Shown: positions 57,839-64,000 of the stretch, piece by piece | Numbering within the stretch: the stretch's first letter is position 1 | Layout of the letters: every line of letters starts with the position of its first letter | From: DATMER01 sp040349255 | GTDB lineage: Bacteria > Acidobacteriota > Thermoanaerobaculia > Multivoradales > UBA5704 | DNA: 64,000 bases | Assembly (NCBI GenBank): GCA_040349255.1 | Contig: JBEQUE010000005.1 | Span: forward strand, 1-64,000 | Reading direction: 5' to 3' | Made by a program: the position numbers and the translations under genes | The notes under the pieces: generated by a model | The model's database searches: none | Told to the model about the DNA's origin: nothing | Seen by the model: only the letters and a program-made list of their open reading frames with translations

Positions 57839-58807
57839 CTATGCCTTGAGCGCTCCGCGACCGACCCCCGGCGCCGGTCTTTCCCGGAGCACGCTGCGGC
57901 GGAAGCGGAACAGCTCGGCCGGCCGGCCGCCGGTGCGCACGTCCTTGCCGGTGCCTTCGACGAGGCCGCCGTGCTCGACCAGGCGGCGGAAGTTCTGCTT
58001 GTGGAGCGGCGTCCCGGTGAGGGCCTCCACTACGGTCTGGAGCTGCAGGAGGGTGAAGGTGGCCGGCAGCAGCTCGAACACGACCGGCCGGTAGCGGATC
58101 TTTCCGCGCAGGCGCCCGAGCGCGGTGGCCAGGATGCGGCGGTGGTCCAGGGTCATGGGCCGGCCGGAAGGAAGGCCGTCCTCCGGGACAGCTCCCTCGC
58201 CGCGCTCCCGCCGATCCCGGCGGGCCTCGGGCAGGAGCAGGGCCTCGTAGAGCAGCTCGTAGCGTTCGAGCACGCGGTCCGGGTCCCAGTGCGCGCCGCC
58301 GAGGCCGAAGGCGATATCGGCGCGCTCGCGGCGGGCCTCGGGCGCGCCGGCGATCCAGGCTTCCAGGGCCGGAGCAATATCGCCGATATCGCGGTCGAGC
58401 GCCCGGGGCCGGCCGCGGCGCCAATCCTCCCATGGGAAGTAGTCGTACCAGTCGCGCCAGCTCGCCTCGCCCTTGACCGAGGCCTCCCGGACCAGCGCGA
58501 GGTAGGCCACGGAGACGAGCCGCGGCCCGCCATGGCTCTCGGCCGGATCGCGATTGCCGTCGCCGAAGGTGTAGAGCTGCTCGACGTAGCCCAGCGGGAG
58601 CCCGGTCTGCTCGGTCACCCAGCGGCGCAGGCCGCGGTCGAGAGTGCGGTCGAGCTCGGGCTCCAGCGGTCCGAACGGCAGCGCGTCCTCGGCCGGCCCG
58701 CCGGACGGAGGCGTCCTGCGGATCGTGAGGATCCGGGGCACCTCCTCCGTGACCGCCACGATCACGGCGTTGAGGCCGAGGTCGACGCGCGGAGCTCCGG
58801 CAGCCAT
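57839..58807 (-). CDS. nrtR: NrtR-like Nudix-winged helix repressor of NAD synthesis
   Basis: A 322-residue protein from the ATG at 58807. The N-terminal Nudix-like domain begins VDLGLNAVIVAVTEEVPRIL; its Nudix box is degenerate, with LRRWVTEQTGL where R-E-U-x-E-E is expected, as in non-hydrolytic NrtR proteins that only sense ADP-ribose. The C-terminal winged helix matches NrtR: DHRRILATALGRLRGKIRYR, PATFTLLQLQTVVEALTG and KQNFRRLVEHGGLVEGTG. It should repress NAD biosynthesis genes when NAD is plentiful. It lies directly upstream of nadABC, whose promoter region has two operator-like dyads. Its 5' end overlaps lipB by 46 bp in another frame. Confidence 0.9.
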   Translation of the reverse strand: MAAGAPRVDLGLNAVIVAVTEEVPRILTIRRTPPSGGPAEDALPFGPLEPELDRTLDRGLRRWVTEQTGLPLGYVEQLYTFGDGNRDPAESHGGPRLVSVAYLALVREASVKGEASWRDWYDYFPWEDWRRGRPRALDRDIGDIAPALEAWIAGAPEARRERADIAFGLGGAHWDPDRVLERYELLYEALLLPEARRDRRERGEGAVPEDGLPSGRPMTLDHRRILATALGRLRGKIRYRPVVFELLPATFTLLQLQTVVEALTGTPLHKQNFRRLVEHGGLVEGTGKDVRTGGRPAELFRFRRSVLRERPAPGVGRGALKA

Positions 58808-59481
58808 GACGTCCAGGGATCGGAATCGGAGACCGGCTCGCGCCCGAGGATCTCGGCCAAGTGGCGCGCGCAGGCGGCGGCGACGTCGGGTAGCGCCGGG
58901 GTCTGGCCCGTCAGGCGCTCGATCGAGGTCATCTCGACCTGGTTCAGGCCGCACGGGATGATCCCCGAGAAGTAGGACAGGTCGGTCGAGACGTTCAAGG
59001 CGAAGCCGTGGGTGGTGACCCAGCGCGAGAGATGGACGCCGATCGAGGCGATCTTGCTCTTCCCCACCCAGATTCCGATGAACGCCGCCTCCTCGCCAGG
59101 CCGGCCCTCGATGCCATAGCCGGCGAGCGTCCGGAGGAGCGCCTCCTGCAAGTCGCGCACGTAGCGCCGGATGTCCCGCCGGTCCGGGCTCAGGTTGACG
59201 ATCGGATAACCGACGAGCTGCCCGGGGCCGTGGTAGGTCACCTGGCCGCCGCGGTCGCACTCGGCGACCTCGACCCCGCGGGCCTGGAGCCAGTCGGAGC
59301 CGGCCAGCACGTCCGAGCCGTCGGCGTTGCGGCCCAGGGTGTAGACGTGCGGGTGCTCCAGGAGGAGGAAGCGCTCCGGTCCCTCTCCGCTCTTCACCGC
59401 CTCGCGCACGTCGAGCTGCAGCTCGACGGCCTCGCCGTAAGGGATGCGTCCGAGCCAGCTCCAGTGAAGAGCACGCGACAT
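58762..59481 (-). CDS. lipB: Lipoyl(octanoyl) transferase
   Basis: A 239-residue enzyme from the ATG at 59481 (MSRALHWSWLGRIPYGEAVE). LipB signatures are FLLLEHPHVYTLGRN, DRGGQVTYHGPGQLVGYPIV, KIASIGVHLSRWVTTHGFAL (catalytic Lys) and GLNQVEMTSIERL just after the catalytic Cys. It moves octanoate from acyl carrier protein to lipoyl domains, where LipA then inserts sulfur. The longer open frame running to 59739 has no homology and overlaps the glgC start region. It is divergent from glgC and overlaps the nrtR start by 46 bp. Confidence 0.95.
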   Translation of the reverse strand: MSRALHWSWLGRIPYGEAVELQLDVREAVKSGEGPERFLLLEHPHVYTLGRNADGSDVLAGSDWLQARGVEVAECDRGGQVTYHGPGQLVGYPIVNLSPDRRDIRRYVRDLQEALLRTLAGYGIEGRPGEEAAFIGIWVGKSKIASIGVHLSRWVTTHGFALNVSTDLSYFSGIIPCGLNQVEMTSIERLTGQTPALPDVAAACARHLAEILGREPVSDSDPWTSWLPELRASTSASTP

Positions 59482-59504
59482 GGGCCCGCATTGTACGGCA
59501 GTGC

Positions 59505-59510
59505 TATAAG
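59505..59510 (+). promoter_or_regulatory. Possible -10 box of the glgC promoter
   Basis: TATAAG lies 26 bp before the glgC ATG, in the 55-bp gap between the divergent lipB and glgC starts. A -35 box is not convincing. The strong GGGAGGGGG ribosome-binding site follows. Confidence 0.3.
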
Positions 59511-59536
59511 ATACGCGCTCACTTGGGAGGGGGATC

Positions 59537-60799
59537 ATGGAGAAGGTGGTCACAGCGATCCTCGGTGGTGGGCAGGGCAGCCGTCTCTGGCCCTTGACGC
59601 GGCACCGCGCCAAGCCGGCGGTGCCGATCGGCGGCAAGTTCCGCCTCATCGACATCCCGATCAGCAACAGCCTGCACGCCGGCATCGACCGGATCTTCGT
59701 CATCACGCAGTTCAACAGCGCGAGCCTGCACCGCCACATCGCGCAGACCTACCGCTTCAGCGCCTTCTCGCTCGGCTTCGTGAACATCCTGGCCGCGGAG
59801 CTGACCACGGAGCGCAAGGACTGGTTCCAGGGCACGGCGGACGCGGTGCGCCAGTGCCTGCCGCGCCTGCTGGAGTCGGACCCGCCCGAGGTGCTGATCC
59901 TGTCGGGCGACCAGCTCTACATGATGAACATCTCGGAGTTCATCCAGACGCACCGCAACCGGCAGGCCGACCTGACGATCGCGGTCAAGCCGGTGACGCG
60001 CGAGGAGGCGACGGGCTTCGGCATCCTGCGCCTCGACCCCTCGGGCCGCATCATCGAGTTCGTGGAGAAGCCCAAGGACCCGGCCCTGCTCGACGAGCTC
60101 GCGCTCGACGCGCAGACCCAGGCCGCGCTCGGCTTCCCGGCGCCTCAGGGTTCGTACCTCGCGAGCATGGGCATCTACGTGTTCAAGTCCGAGGTGCTGA
60201 CCGAGCTCCTCGTGGGCAGCACGACGGTCGACTTCGGCCGCGAGGTGATCCCCCAGTCGCTCGGCCAGTACAAGGTCTACGCCTATCCCTACGAAGGCTA
60301 CTGGACGGACATCGGCACGATCCCGAGCTTCCACCGGGCGAACCTGGACCTCACGCTGCCGCTGCCGCCGCTCAACATGTACGACCCCGAGCTGCGGATC
60401 TTCACCCACCCGCGCTTCCTGCCGGGCACGAAGGTCAACGAGTGCTTCGTGCGCTGGTCGATCCTGAGCGAGGGGAGCATCCTGTCGGGCAGCCGGGTGG
60501 AGGACTCGATCATCGGCGTCCGCGCCGTGGTGCGGGAAGGCGCGGTCATCGAGCGCACCGTGGTGATGGGCGCCAACTCCTGGGAGAGCCTCAACGGCAG
60601 CCCCGAGATCCCGATCGGCATCGGCCGCGACTGCCACATCCGCAACGCGATCCTCGACTTCAACGTCCGCATCGGCGACGGCTGCCGGCTGCTCAACGAG
60701 GCCGGGGTCGAGAACGCCGACAACGAGCAGTACGCGATCCGCGACGGCATCATCGTGGTCATGAAGAACGCCGTCCTGCCTCCGGGGACCGTGATCTGA
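59537..60799 (+). CDS. glgC: Glucose-1-phosphate adenylyltransferase
   Basis: A 420-residue enzyme with a strong GGGAGGGGG site before the ATG. The N-terminal nucleotidyltransferase motif is AILGGGQGSRLWPLTRHRAK; others are IDIPISNSLHAGIDRIFVIT, ILSGDQLYMMN, FGILRLDPSG, FVEKPKDP, YLASMGIYVFKSEVL and YEGYWTDIGTI. The C-terminal left-handed beta-helix follows. It makes ADP-glucose from ATP and glucose-1-phosphate for glycogen synthesis. Its TGA overlaps the glgA ATG by 1 bp (TGATG), so the two enzymes of the pathway are coupled. Confidence 0.96.
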   Translation: MEKVVTAILGGGQGSRLWPLTRHRAKPAVPIGGKFRLIDIPISNSLHAGIDRIFVITQFNSASLHRHIAQTYRFSAFSLGFVNILAAELTTERKDWFQGTADAVRQCLPRLLESDPPEVLILSGDQLYMMNISEFIQTHRNRQADLTIAVKPVTREEATGFGILRLDPSGRIIEFVEKPKDPALLDELALDAQTQAALGFPAPQGSYLASMGIYVFKSEVLTELLVGSTTVDFGREVIPQSLGQYKVYAYPYEGYWTDIGTIPSFHRANLDLTLPLPPLNMYDPELRIFTHPRFLPGTKVNECFVRWSILSEGSILSGSRVEDSIIGVRAVVREGAVIERTVVMGANSWESLNGSPEIPIGIGRDCHIRNAILDFNVRIGDGCRLLNEAGVENADNEQYAIRDGIIVVMKNAVLPPGTVI

Positions 60800-62238
60800 T
60801 GCGCATTTGCCAGGTCGCGGCGGAGGTGGCTCCGTTCGCCAAGACAGGCGGGCTGGGCGACGTGGTCGGAGGCCTGTCGGCGTACCTCGGCCGCGCGGGC
60901 CACGATGTCCGCATCGTGATGCCGTTCTACGGCCAGCTCGCGCGGCGGCCGGAGACTTTCATCCCGGTGGACTTCATCCAGCGCGTGCCGATCCCGATGG
61001 GCGGCCGGCTGTTCTCGGTCTCGGCGCTCACCTGCAAGCTGCCCGGCAGCGACGTGGACGTCTATTTCGTCTCCTGCCCCGAGCTCTATGCGCAGGAAGG
61101 GATCTATCACGGCGACGGGTCAGACGGAGTCCGCTTCGGCGTGCTCACCCGGGCCGCGTTCGAGCTCTGCCAGCGCATGGGCTGGGGCCCGGACGTCGTC
61201 CACTGCCACGACTGGCACACCGCGCTCGCGCCGGTCTATCTCAAGGCGCTGTACGACTGGGACCGGCTGTTCGACCGCACGCGGACCGTGCTGACGATCC
61301 ACAACATGGCCTTCCAGGGCTATCTGTCCGCCGGATACGTGAACGATCTCGGCCTCGGGAAGCATGGCTGGATGCTGGACACCGCGGGCGGGGCCTTCAA
61401 CGTGCTCAAGAACGGGTTGATCCACGCCGACGCGATCACGGCCGTGAGCCGCACCTACGCCCGCGAGATCCAGGGCGACCAGGGCTTCGGCCTGGACTGG
61501 CTGCTGCGGGCGCGCGCGGACCGGCTGTTCGGCATCGTCAACGGCGTGGACTACGGCGAGTGGGATCCGCAGCGCGATCCGCACCTGCCGTTTCACTACT
61601 CCGCCGACGACCTCGCGGGCAAGCGGGAGATGAAGCGGACGCTCCTCAAGGAGACCGGGATCGGGGAGGGGGATCTCGAAACGCCGATCGTCGGAATCGT
61701 CTCGCGCCTGACTGCTCAGAAAGGTTTTGAATTGGGCTTCGACGTCCTGCCGGCCCTTCTGGCACGGCGGAACTTCCGCCTGATCGCGCTCGGCAGCGGC
61801 GAGCCGAAGTACGAGGACTTCTTCCAGTGGCTCCAGTGGCGCTTCGCGGGCCGGGCCTGGTTCTACCGCGGCTTCCACAACCCGCTCGCGCACTGGATCG
61901 AGGCGGGTGCCGACCTCTTCCTGATGCCGTCGCGCTTCGAGCCCTGCGGCCTGAACCAGATGTACAGCCTGCGCTACGGCACGCCGCCGATCGTCCGGAA
62001 GACCGGCGGCCTGGCCGACACGGTCGAGCCCTGGAACGCGCAGACCGGCCAGGGCACCGGCTTCGTCTTCGAGCACTTCGACGCCGAAGGGCTACGCTGG
62101 GCTCTGGACACGGCGCTCGACGCCTGGGAGGACCGCGCCTCCTGGGGCCGCCTCATGCGCAACGGCATGGAGAAGGACTACTCCTGGGACGTGCAGGGCC
62201 GGGAGTACGAAGAGCTCTACCGGCGGTTCGCGGGATAG
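60799..62238 (+). CDS. glgA: Glycogen synthase (ADP-glucose type)
   Basis: A 479-residue GT5 glycosyltransferase. It begins MRICQVAAEVAPFAKTGGLG, with the KTGGLGDV ADP-glucose-binding motif. Then come DVVHCHDWHTALAPVYL, LTIHNMAFQGYL, DAITAVSRTYAREIQ, GIVNGVDYGEWDP, and the C-terminal MPSRFEPCGLNQMYSLRYGT with KTGGLADTV. It extends alpha-1,4-glucan from ADP-glucose supplied by GlgC. The start codon overlaps the glgC stop (TGATG), and a perfect 26-bp palindrome follows its stop. Confidence 0.96.
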   Translation: MRICQVAAEVAPFAKTGGLGDVVGGLSAYLGRAGHDVRIVMPFYGQLARRPETFIPVDFIQRVPIPMGGRLFSVSALTCKLPGSDVDVYFVSCPELYAQEGIYHGDGSDGVRFGVLTRAAFELCQRMGWGPDVVHCHDWHTALAPVYLKALYDWDRLFDRTRTVLTIHNMAFQGYLSAGYVNDLGLGKHGWMLDTAGGAFNVLKNGLIHADAITAVSRTYAREIQGDQGFGLDWLLRARADRLFGIVNGVDYGEWDPQRDPHLPFHYSADDLAGKREMKRTLLKETGIGEGDLETPIVGIVSRLTAQKGFELGFDVLPALLARRNFRLIALGSGEPKYEDFFQWLQWRFAGRAWFYRGFHNPLAHWIEAGADLFLMPSRFEPCGLNQMYSLRYGTPPIVRKTGGLADTVEPWNAQTGQGTGFVFEHFDAEGLRWALDTALDAWEDRASWGRLMRNGMEKDYSWDVQGREYEELYRRFAG

Positions 62239-62263
62239 AGGGGCGCAGACGTCTGCGCCCCTC
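62238..62263. terminator. Perfect 26-bp palindrome, bidirectional terminator
   Basis: GAGGGGCGCAGAC (62238-62250) is followed at once by its exact reverse complement. It starts at the last base of the glgA stop codon and lies 9 bp before the end of the convergent cysteine-rich gene, a typical place for a shared hairpin terminator. T-tracts are weak. Confidence 0.65.
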
Positions 62264-62271
62264 CAGGCTCT

Positions 62272-62601
62272 TCAGTTGGCCGCCATCGGCGGAGCGACGT
62301 CCGCATTGAGGCAGGCGGCGGCCGGGGCGAGGGTGGGCGCACCGAGACCGATCTCGGTGAGGGACTTCTGCGTCTGCGTCTGCGCGGACTGGGCGGCCGC
62401 GCACTGGATGTAGTAGCAGCTACAGGGCCCGTTGCTGGCGCAGAGCGCTCCCGTGGGAGTCGGGGAATCCTGGCACTGCCGACAGAGGGGGCCCACCTTG
62501 ACGCAGATGCCGTAGCAATCGGCGGAGGCCGATCCAGCGAGGCCAAAGAGAGCGGCGAAGACGGCGAGGCAGAGAACGAGACGGGTTCCGGTCAATCTCA
62601 T
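62272..62601 (-). CDS. Small secreted cysteine-rich protein 2
   Basis: A 109-residue protein with a signal peptide (LVLCLAVFAALFGLAGSASA). The mature part starts DCYGICVKVGPLCRQCQDSP and has nine cysteines in its first 60 residues or so, including the motif CSCYYIQC, then a low-complexity Gln/Thr/Ala-rich tail. An AAAGGAGCC site precedes the ATG. It is convergent with glgA across a 26-bp palindrome. A related architecture (signal peptide, Cys-rich segment, Ala/Pro/Thr tail) is seen in the neighbour at 62721. No RiPP modification enzyme is nearby, so a bacteriocin is unlikely; function unknown. Confidence 0.65.
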   Translation of the reverse strand: MRLTGTRLVLCLAVFAALFGLAGSASADCYGICVKVGPLCRQCQDSPTPTGALCASNGPCSCYYIQCAAAQSAQTQTQKSLTEIGLGAPTLAPAAACLNADVAPPMAAN

Positions 62602-62720
62602 AGGCTCCTTTCCGTGAGGAATCAGTCCTCACGCATAGCAGTATATCTACGAGGTCGAACGCCTGAAGTTGCGAAAGCATGGCGAGCCCGGAGGGCGCTC
62701 CGGGCTCGCCGGGCTTCCGG

Positions 62721-63023
62721 CTATCGGGTCGCCGGTGTCATCGGAGTGGTCGTCGCGGGGGAGCCGGGTTCCGGAGCGAAGATCCCGAAGGCTTCCGGCG
62801 TCACGGCCGCCTCGGTCGTTGAGGCGGAGGGCCACCAGCAGATCTCGTCCAGGCAGTGGCAGGCGCTCATCTGGCGGCAACCCGAATAGTCGTCTCCGGT
62901 GTAGACGCAGCCCCAGCAGTTCTCCGAGATCTCCGTACAGAGATATCCGCACGCCTGGGCTGCCGGAGCGCAGAGGGCGAATAGCAGGGCGAGTCCGATC
63001 GCGGCCTTCGTCATCGGTTTCAT
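62721..63023 (-). CDS. Small secreted cysteine-rich protein 3
   Basis: A 100-residue protein with a signal peptide (AAIGLALLFALCAPAAQA). The mature N-terminus CGYLCTEISENCWGCVYTGD and following CRQMSACHCLDEICWW hold nine cysteines; the tail is Pro/Thr/Ala-rich (PGSPATTTPMTPATR). A GGAGAT site lies 6 nt upstream. Together with the neighbour at 62272 it forms a tandem of small exported proteins of the same build but low sequence identity. No enzymatic residues are seen. A role as a disulfide-stabilised surface or secreted peptide is plausible but unproven. Confidence 0.65.
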   Translation of the reverse strand: MKPMTKAAIGLALLFALCAPAAQACGYLCTEISENCWGCVYTGDDYSGCRQMSACHCLDEICWWPSASTTEAAVTPEAFGIFAPEPGSPATTTPMTPATR

Positions 63024-63132
63024 CGGGATCTCCTTCGAGCGACCCGGAAGGGATCATTCCCTTCGAGAAGACCGCAATCTTAGCAAGTGGCTATCCGCTC
63101 ATCCAGAGATCCGGACGTCGCCCGAGATGCGG

Positions 63133-63345
63133 TCACGCCGCGACGTCGATGTACTCCACACGGCTGGAAGGCTGAGGCGCGGGGATGCCGTCCTCCCCCA
63201 TGCCCTCCAGATGGAATTCGATGGCCTCCCGAATCTGCTGCTCAACTTCCGCCAGGGTAACGCCCGTGGTGACGCATCCCGGAAGATCCGGGACGTAGGC
63301 GGAGTAGTTGTTTTCAGCTCGCTCGATGACTACCGCATAGCGCAT
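63133..63345 (-). CDS. hicB: HicB-family antitoxin-like protein, orphan
   Basis: A 70-residue protein. The HicB core is clear: MRYAVVIERAENNYSAYVPD, LPGCVTTGVTLAEVEQQIRE and AIEFHLEGM. It has the partial RNase H-like fold only and no C-terminal helix-turn-helix, so it may be the short HicB form. HicB normally neutralises the HicA mRNA interferase, but no HicA-sized frame is visible on either side: upstream lies the nuclease-like gene ending 34 bp away, and downstream is non-coding. It is therefore an orphan here. It may also act independently as a regulator. Confidence 0.85.
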   Translation of the reverse strand: MRYAVVIERAENNYSAYVPDLPGCVTTGVTLAEVEQQIREAIEFHLEGMGEDGIPAPQPSSRVEYIDVAA

Positions 63346-63379
63346 GACAACCTCAACGGAACACCCAGAGAGCAGTAAG

Positions 63380-64000
63380 TCAGGAGTACCGGCTTAGGGA
63401 GCTTGGCCTGGGCAGGTCACCCCGGATGAGCACGATACCTAGCACGATTGGCCGATCGCCGCCGGTCGGTGGGGAGATGAATCTCACCCCGATATCGTTT
63501 TCCAGGCTTCCGGGCGCGGCCCCTTTCTGAGGCCGGCAGAGGACCGCCAGCACGCCGCACCTGCGGTCGCTTCCAACGACATACTGCGAGAGCTGCTGCC
63601 CTGAGGCTTCGAGCGCACCTTCCAGATCGACCGGCTGCGGATCGACCTTCAGCTCCAGGCGGACGCCATGGAAGGAGAGATCGGTGATGCCGCCAGCGAC
63701 ATGAGAGTGTTCGTCCAGATCCGAGCCGATGTTCCGGTTGGTTCTCAGCCTCGATTTCATCTCTTTCTGGAAATCCGCTTCCGACCAGTCTCCGGGGAAG
63801 ATGTTGTCCGCAAGGCTCTCATGGGCGACGAGCCCCACGGCGCCGAGAAGCGCCAGAAAGGAGGCCAGTTCCTCATCAGGCAGGCCGTGAGGCCGCGCCT
63901 GGTCCCGGGCATGCCGGACAGCCTGGGCAACGGCCCTGTTCCCGCCCCAGAGGTGGTCGTGCTCCTCGCAGCGGAAACGAAGGTGGCTTTGGCCCTGCAC
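63380..64000 (-). CDS. Nuclease-like hypothetical protein, 5' end cut by window edge
   Basis: At least 206 residues are visible; the frame is open at the window edge, so the N-terminus is missing. A restriction-endonuclease-like pattern is suggested by IGSDLDEHSHVAGGITDLSF and HGVRLELKVDPQPV (D, then E-L-K about 10 residues later), followed by SGQQLSQYVVGSDRRCGVLA, the usual helix and strand after a PD-(D/E)xK core. A cysteine/histidine segment (RCEEHDH) near the visible start is odd. It lies directly upstream of the hicB-like gene on the same strand. A DNA-processing or defence role is plausible; no family name can be given from this fragment. Confidence 0.6.
   Translation of the reverse strand: MQGQSHLRFRCEEHDHLWGGNRAVAQAVRHARDQARPHGLPDEELASFLALLGAVGLVAHESLADNIFPGDWSEADFQKEMKSRLRTNRNIGSDLDEHSHVAGGITDLSFHGVRLELKVDPQPVDLEGALEASGQQLSQYVVGSDRRCGVLAVLCRPQKGAAPGSLENDIGVRFISPPTGGDRPIVLGIVLIRGDLPRPSSLSRYS

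Noticed and set aside
59008..59536. Long upstream extension of the glgA frame to 59008
   Set aside because: The frame is open through glgC and part of lipB, but homology starts only at 60799, where the ATG overlaps the glgC stop.
63024..63132. HicA toxin gene next to hicB
   Set aside because: Searched by eye on both strands; no frame of HicA size or with its conserved Gly-His segment is present.
1..64000. tRNA or rRNA genes
   Set aside because: No cloverleaf with TTCRA-type arm or rRNA-like conserved segment was noticed in any intergenic space. A covariance search would be decisive.

Overview
The window is GC-rich, densely coded chromosomal DNA from a free-living Gram-negative-type bacterium. 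The mix of genes (several ECF sigma/zinc-finger anti-sigma pairs, CHAT and caspase-like peptidases, an S55 SpoIVB-type protein, many secreted proteins of unknown function, E. coli-type AceE, a NrtR-controlled nadABC operon) fits Acidobacteriota best, perhaps a Thermoanaerobaculia-like lineage. That placement is an inference from gene content; there is no rRNA in the window. I saw no tRNA, rRNA, prophage or complete insertion sequence.

Layout. 1-6.1 kb (minus strand) is an ECF sigma, anti-sigma, TPR-CHAT protease, 50-residue peptide, C25-like protease and TPR cassette. 6.2-13.2 kb holds a shortened SDR, a YceI protein, aceE, a lipoprotein, a metacaspase-like protein and a lipocalin-like protein. 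13.4-16.6 kb is a defence-type island: a DUF262 (GmrSD-like) gene, a non-coding array of 20-bp units inside a pair of 60-bp inverted repeats, and a broken nucleotidyltransferase with its small partner gene. 16.6-26.1 kb is one tightly packed minus-strand run (recN, tsaC, S55 protein, beta-propeller protein, coaD, adenosine deaminase, then a second ECF sigma/anti-sigma pair). 26.2-27.1 kb is a MntA/HepT toxin-antitoxin pair with a degenerate HepT motif. 27.1-42.5 kb is metabolic and secreted-protein territory: S9 peptidase, FHA-GGDEF cyclase, proline dehydrogenase, di-iron oxygenase-like protein, lipA, secreted proteins, and a trypsin-like protease with a cystine-knot-like tail.

42.8-48.7 kb is a type III restriction-modification pair in res-mod order. 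It is followed at once by a second non-coding array of 20-bp units and a small gene whose N-terminus carries histidine heptads. 48.7-54.2 kb holds small hypothetical genes, an MFS transporter, DinB, quinone oxidoreductase and a PPOX flavoprotein. 54.2-59.5 kb is lipB-nrtR-nadA-nadB-nadC with a readable promoter and two operator copies. 59.5-62.2 kb is glgC-glgA (glycogen synthesis). The right edge has two small secreted cysteine-rich proteins, an orphan HicB and a partial nuclease-like gene.

The most unusual signal is the pair of non-coding arrays (about 15646-15956 and 47691-48123). Their sequences are unrelated, but both keep a strict 20-bp period, a short near-palindromic core of about 11 bp plus about 9 variable bp, and two core subtypes. 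Each lies next to a nucleic-acid defence locus. I know of no established feature class that explains both; CRISPR is excluded by geometry and by the absence of cas genes.
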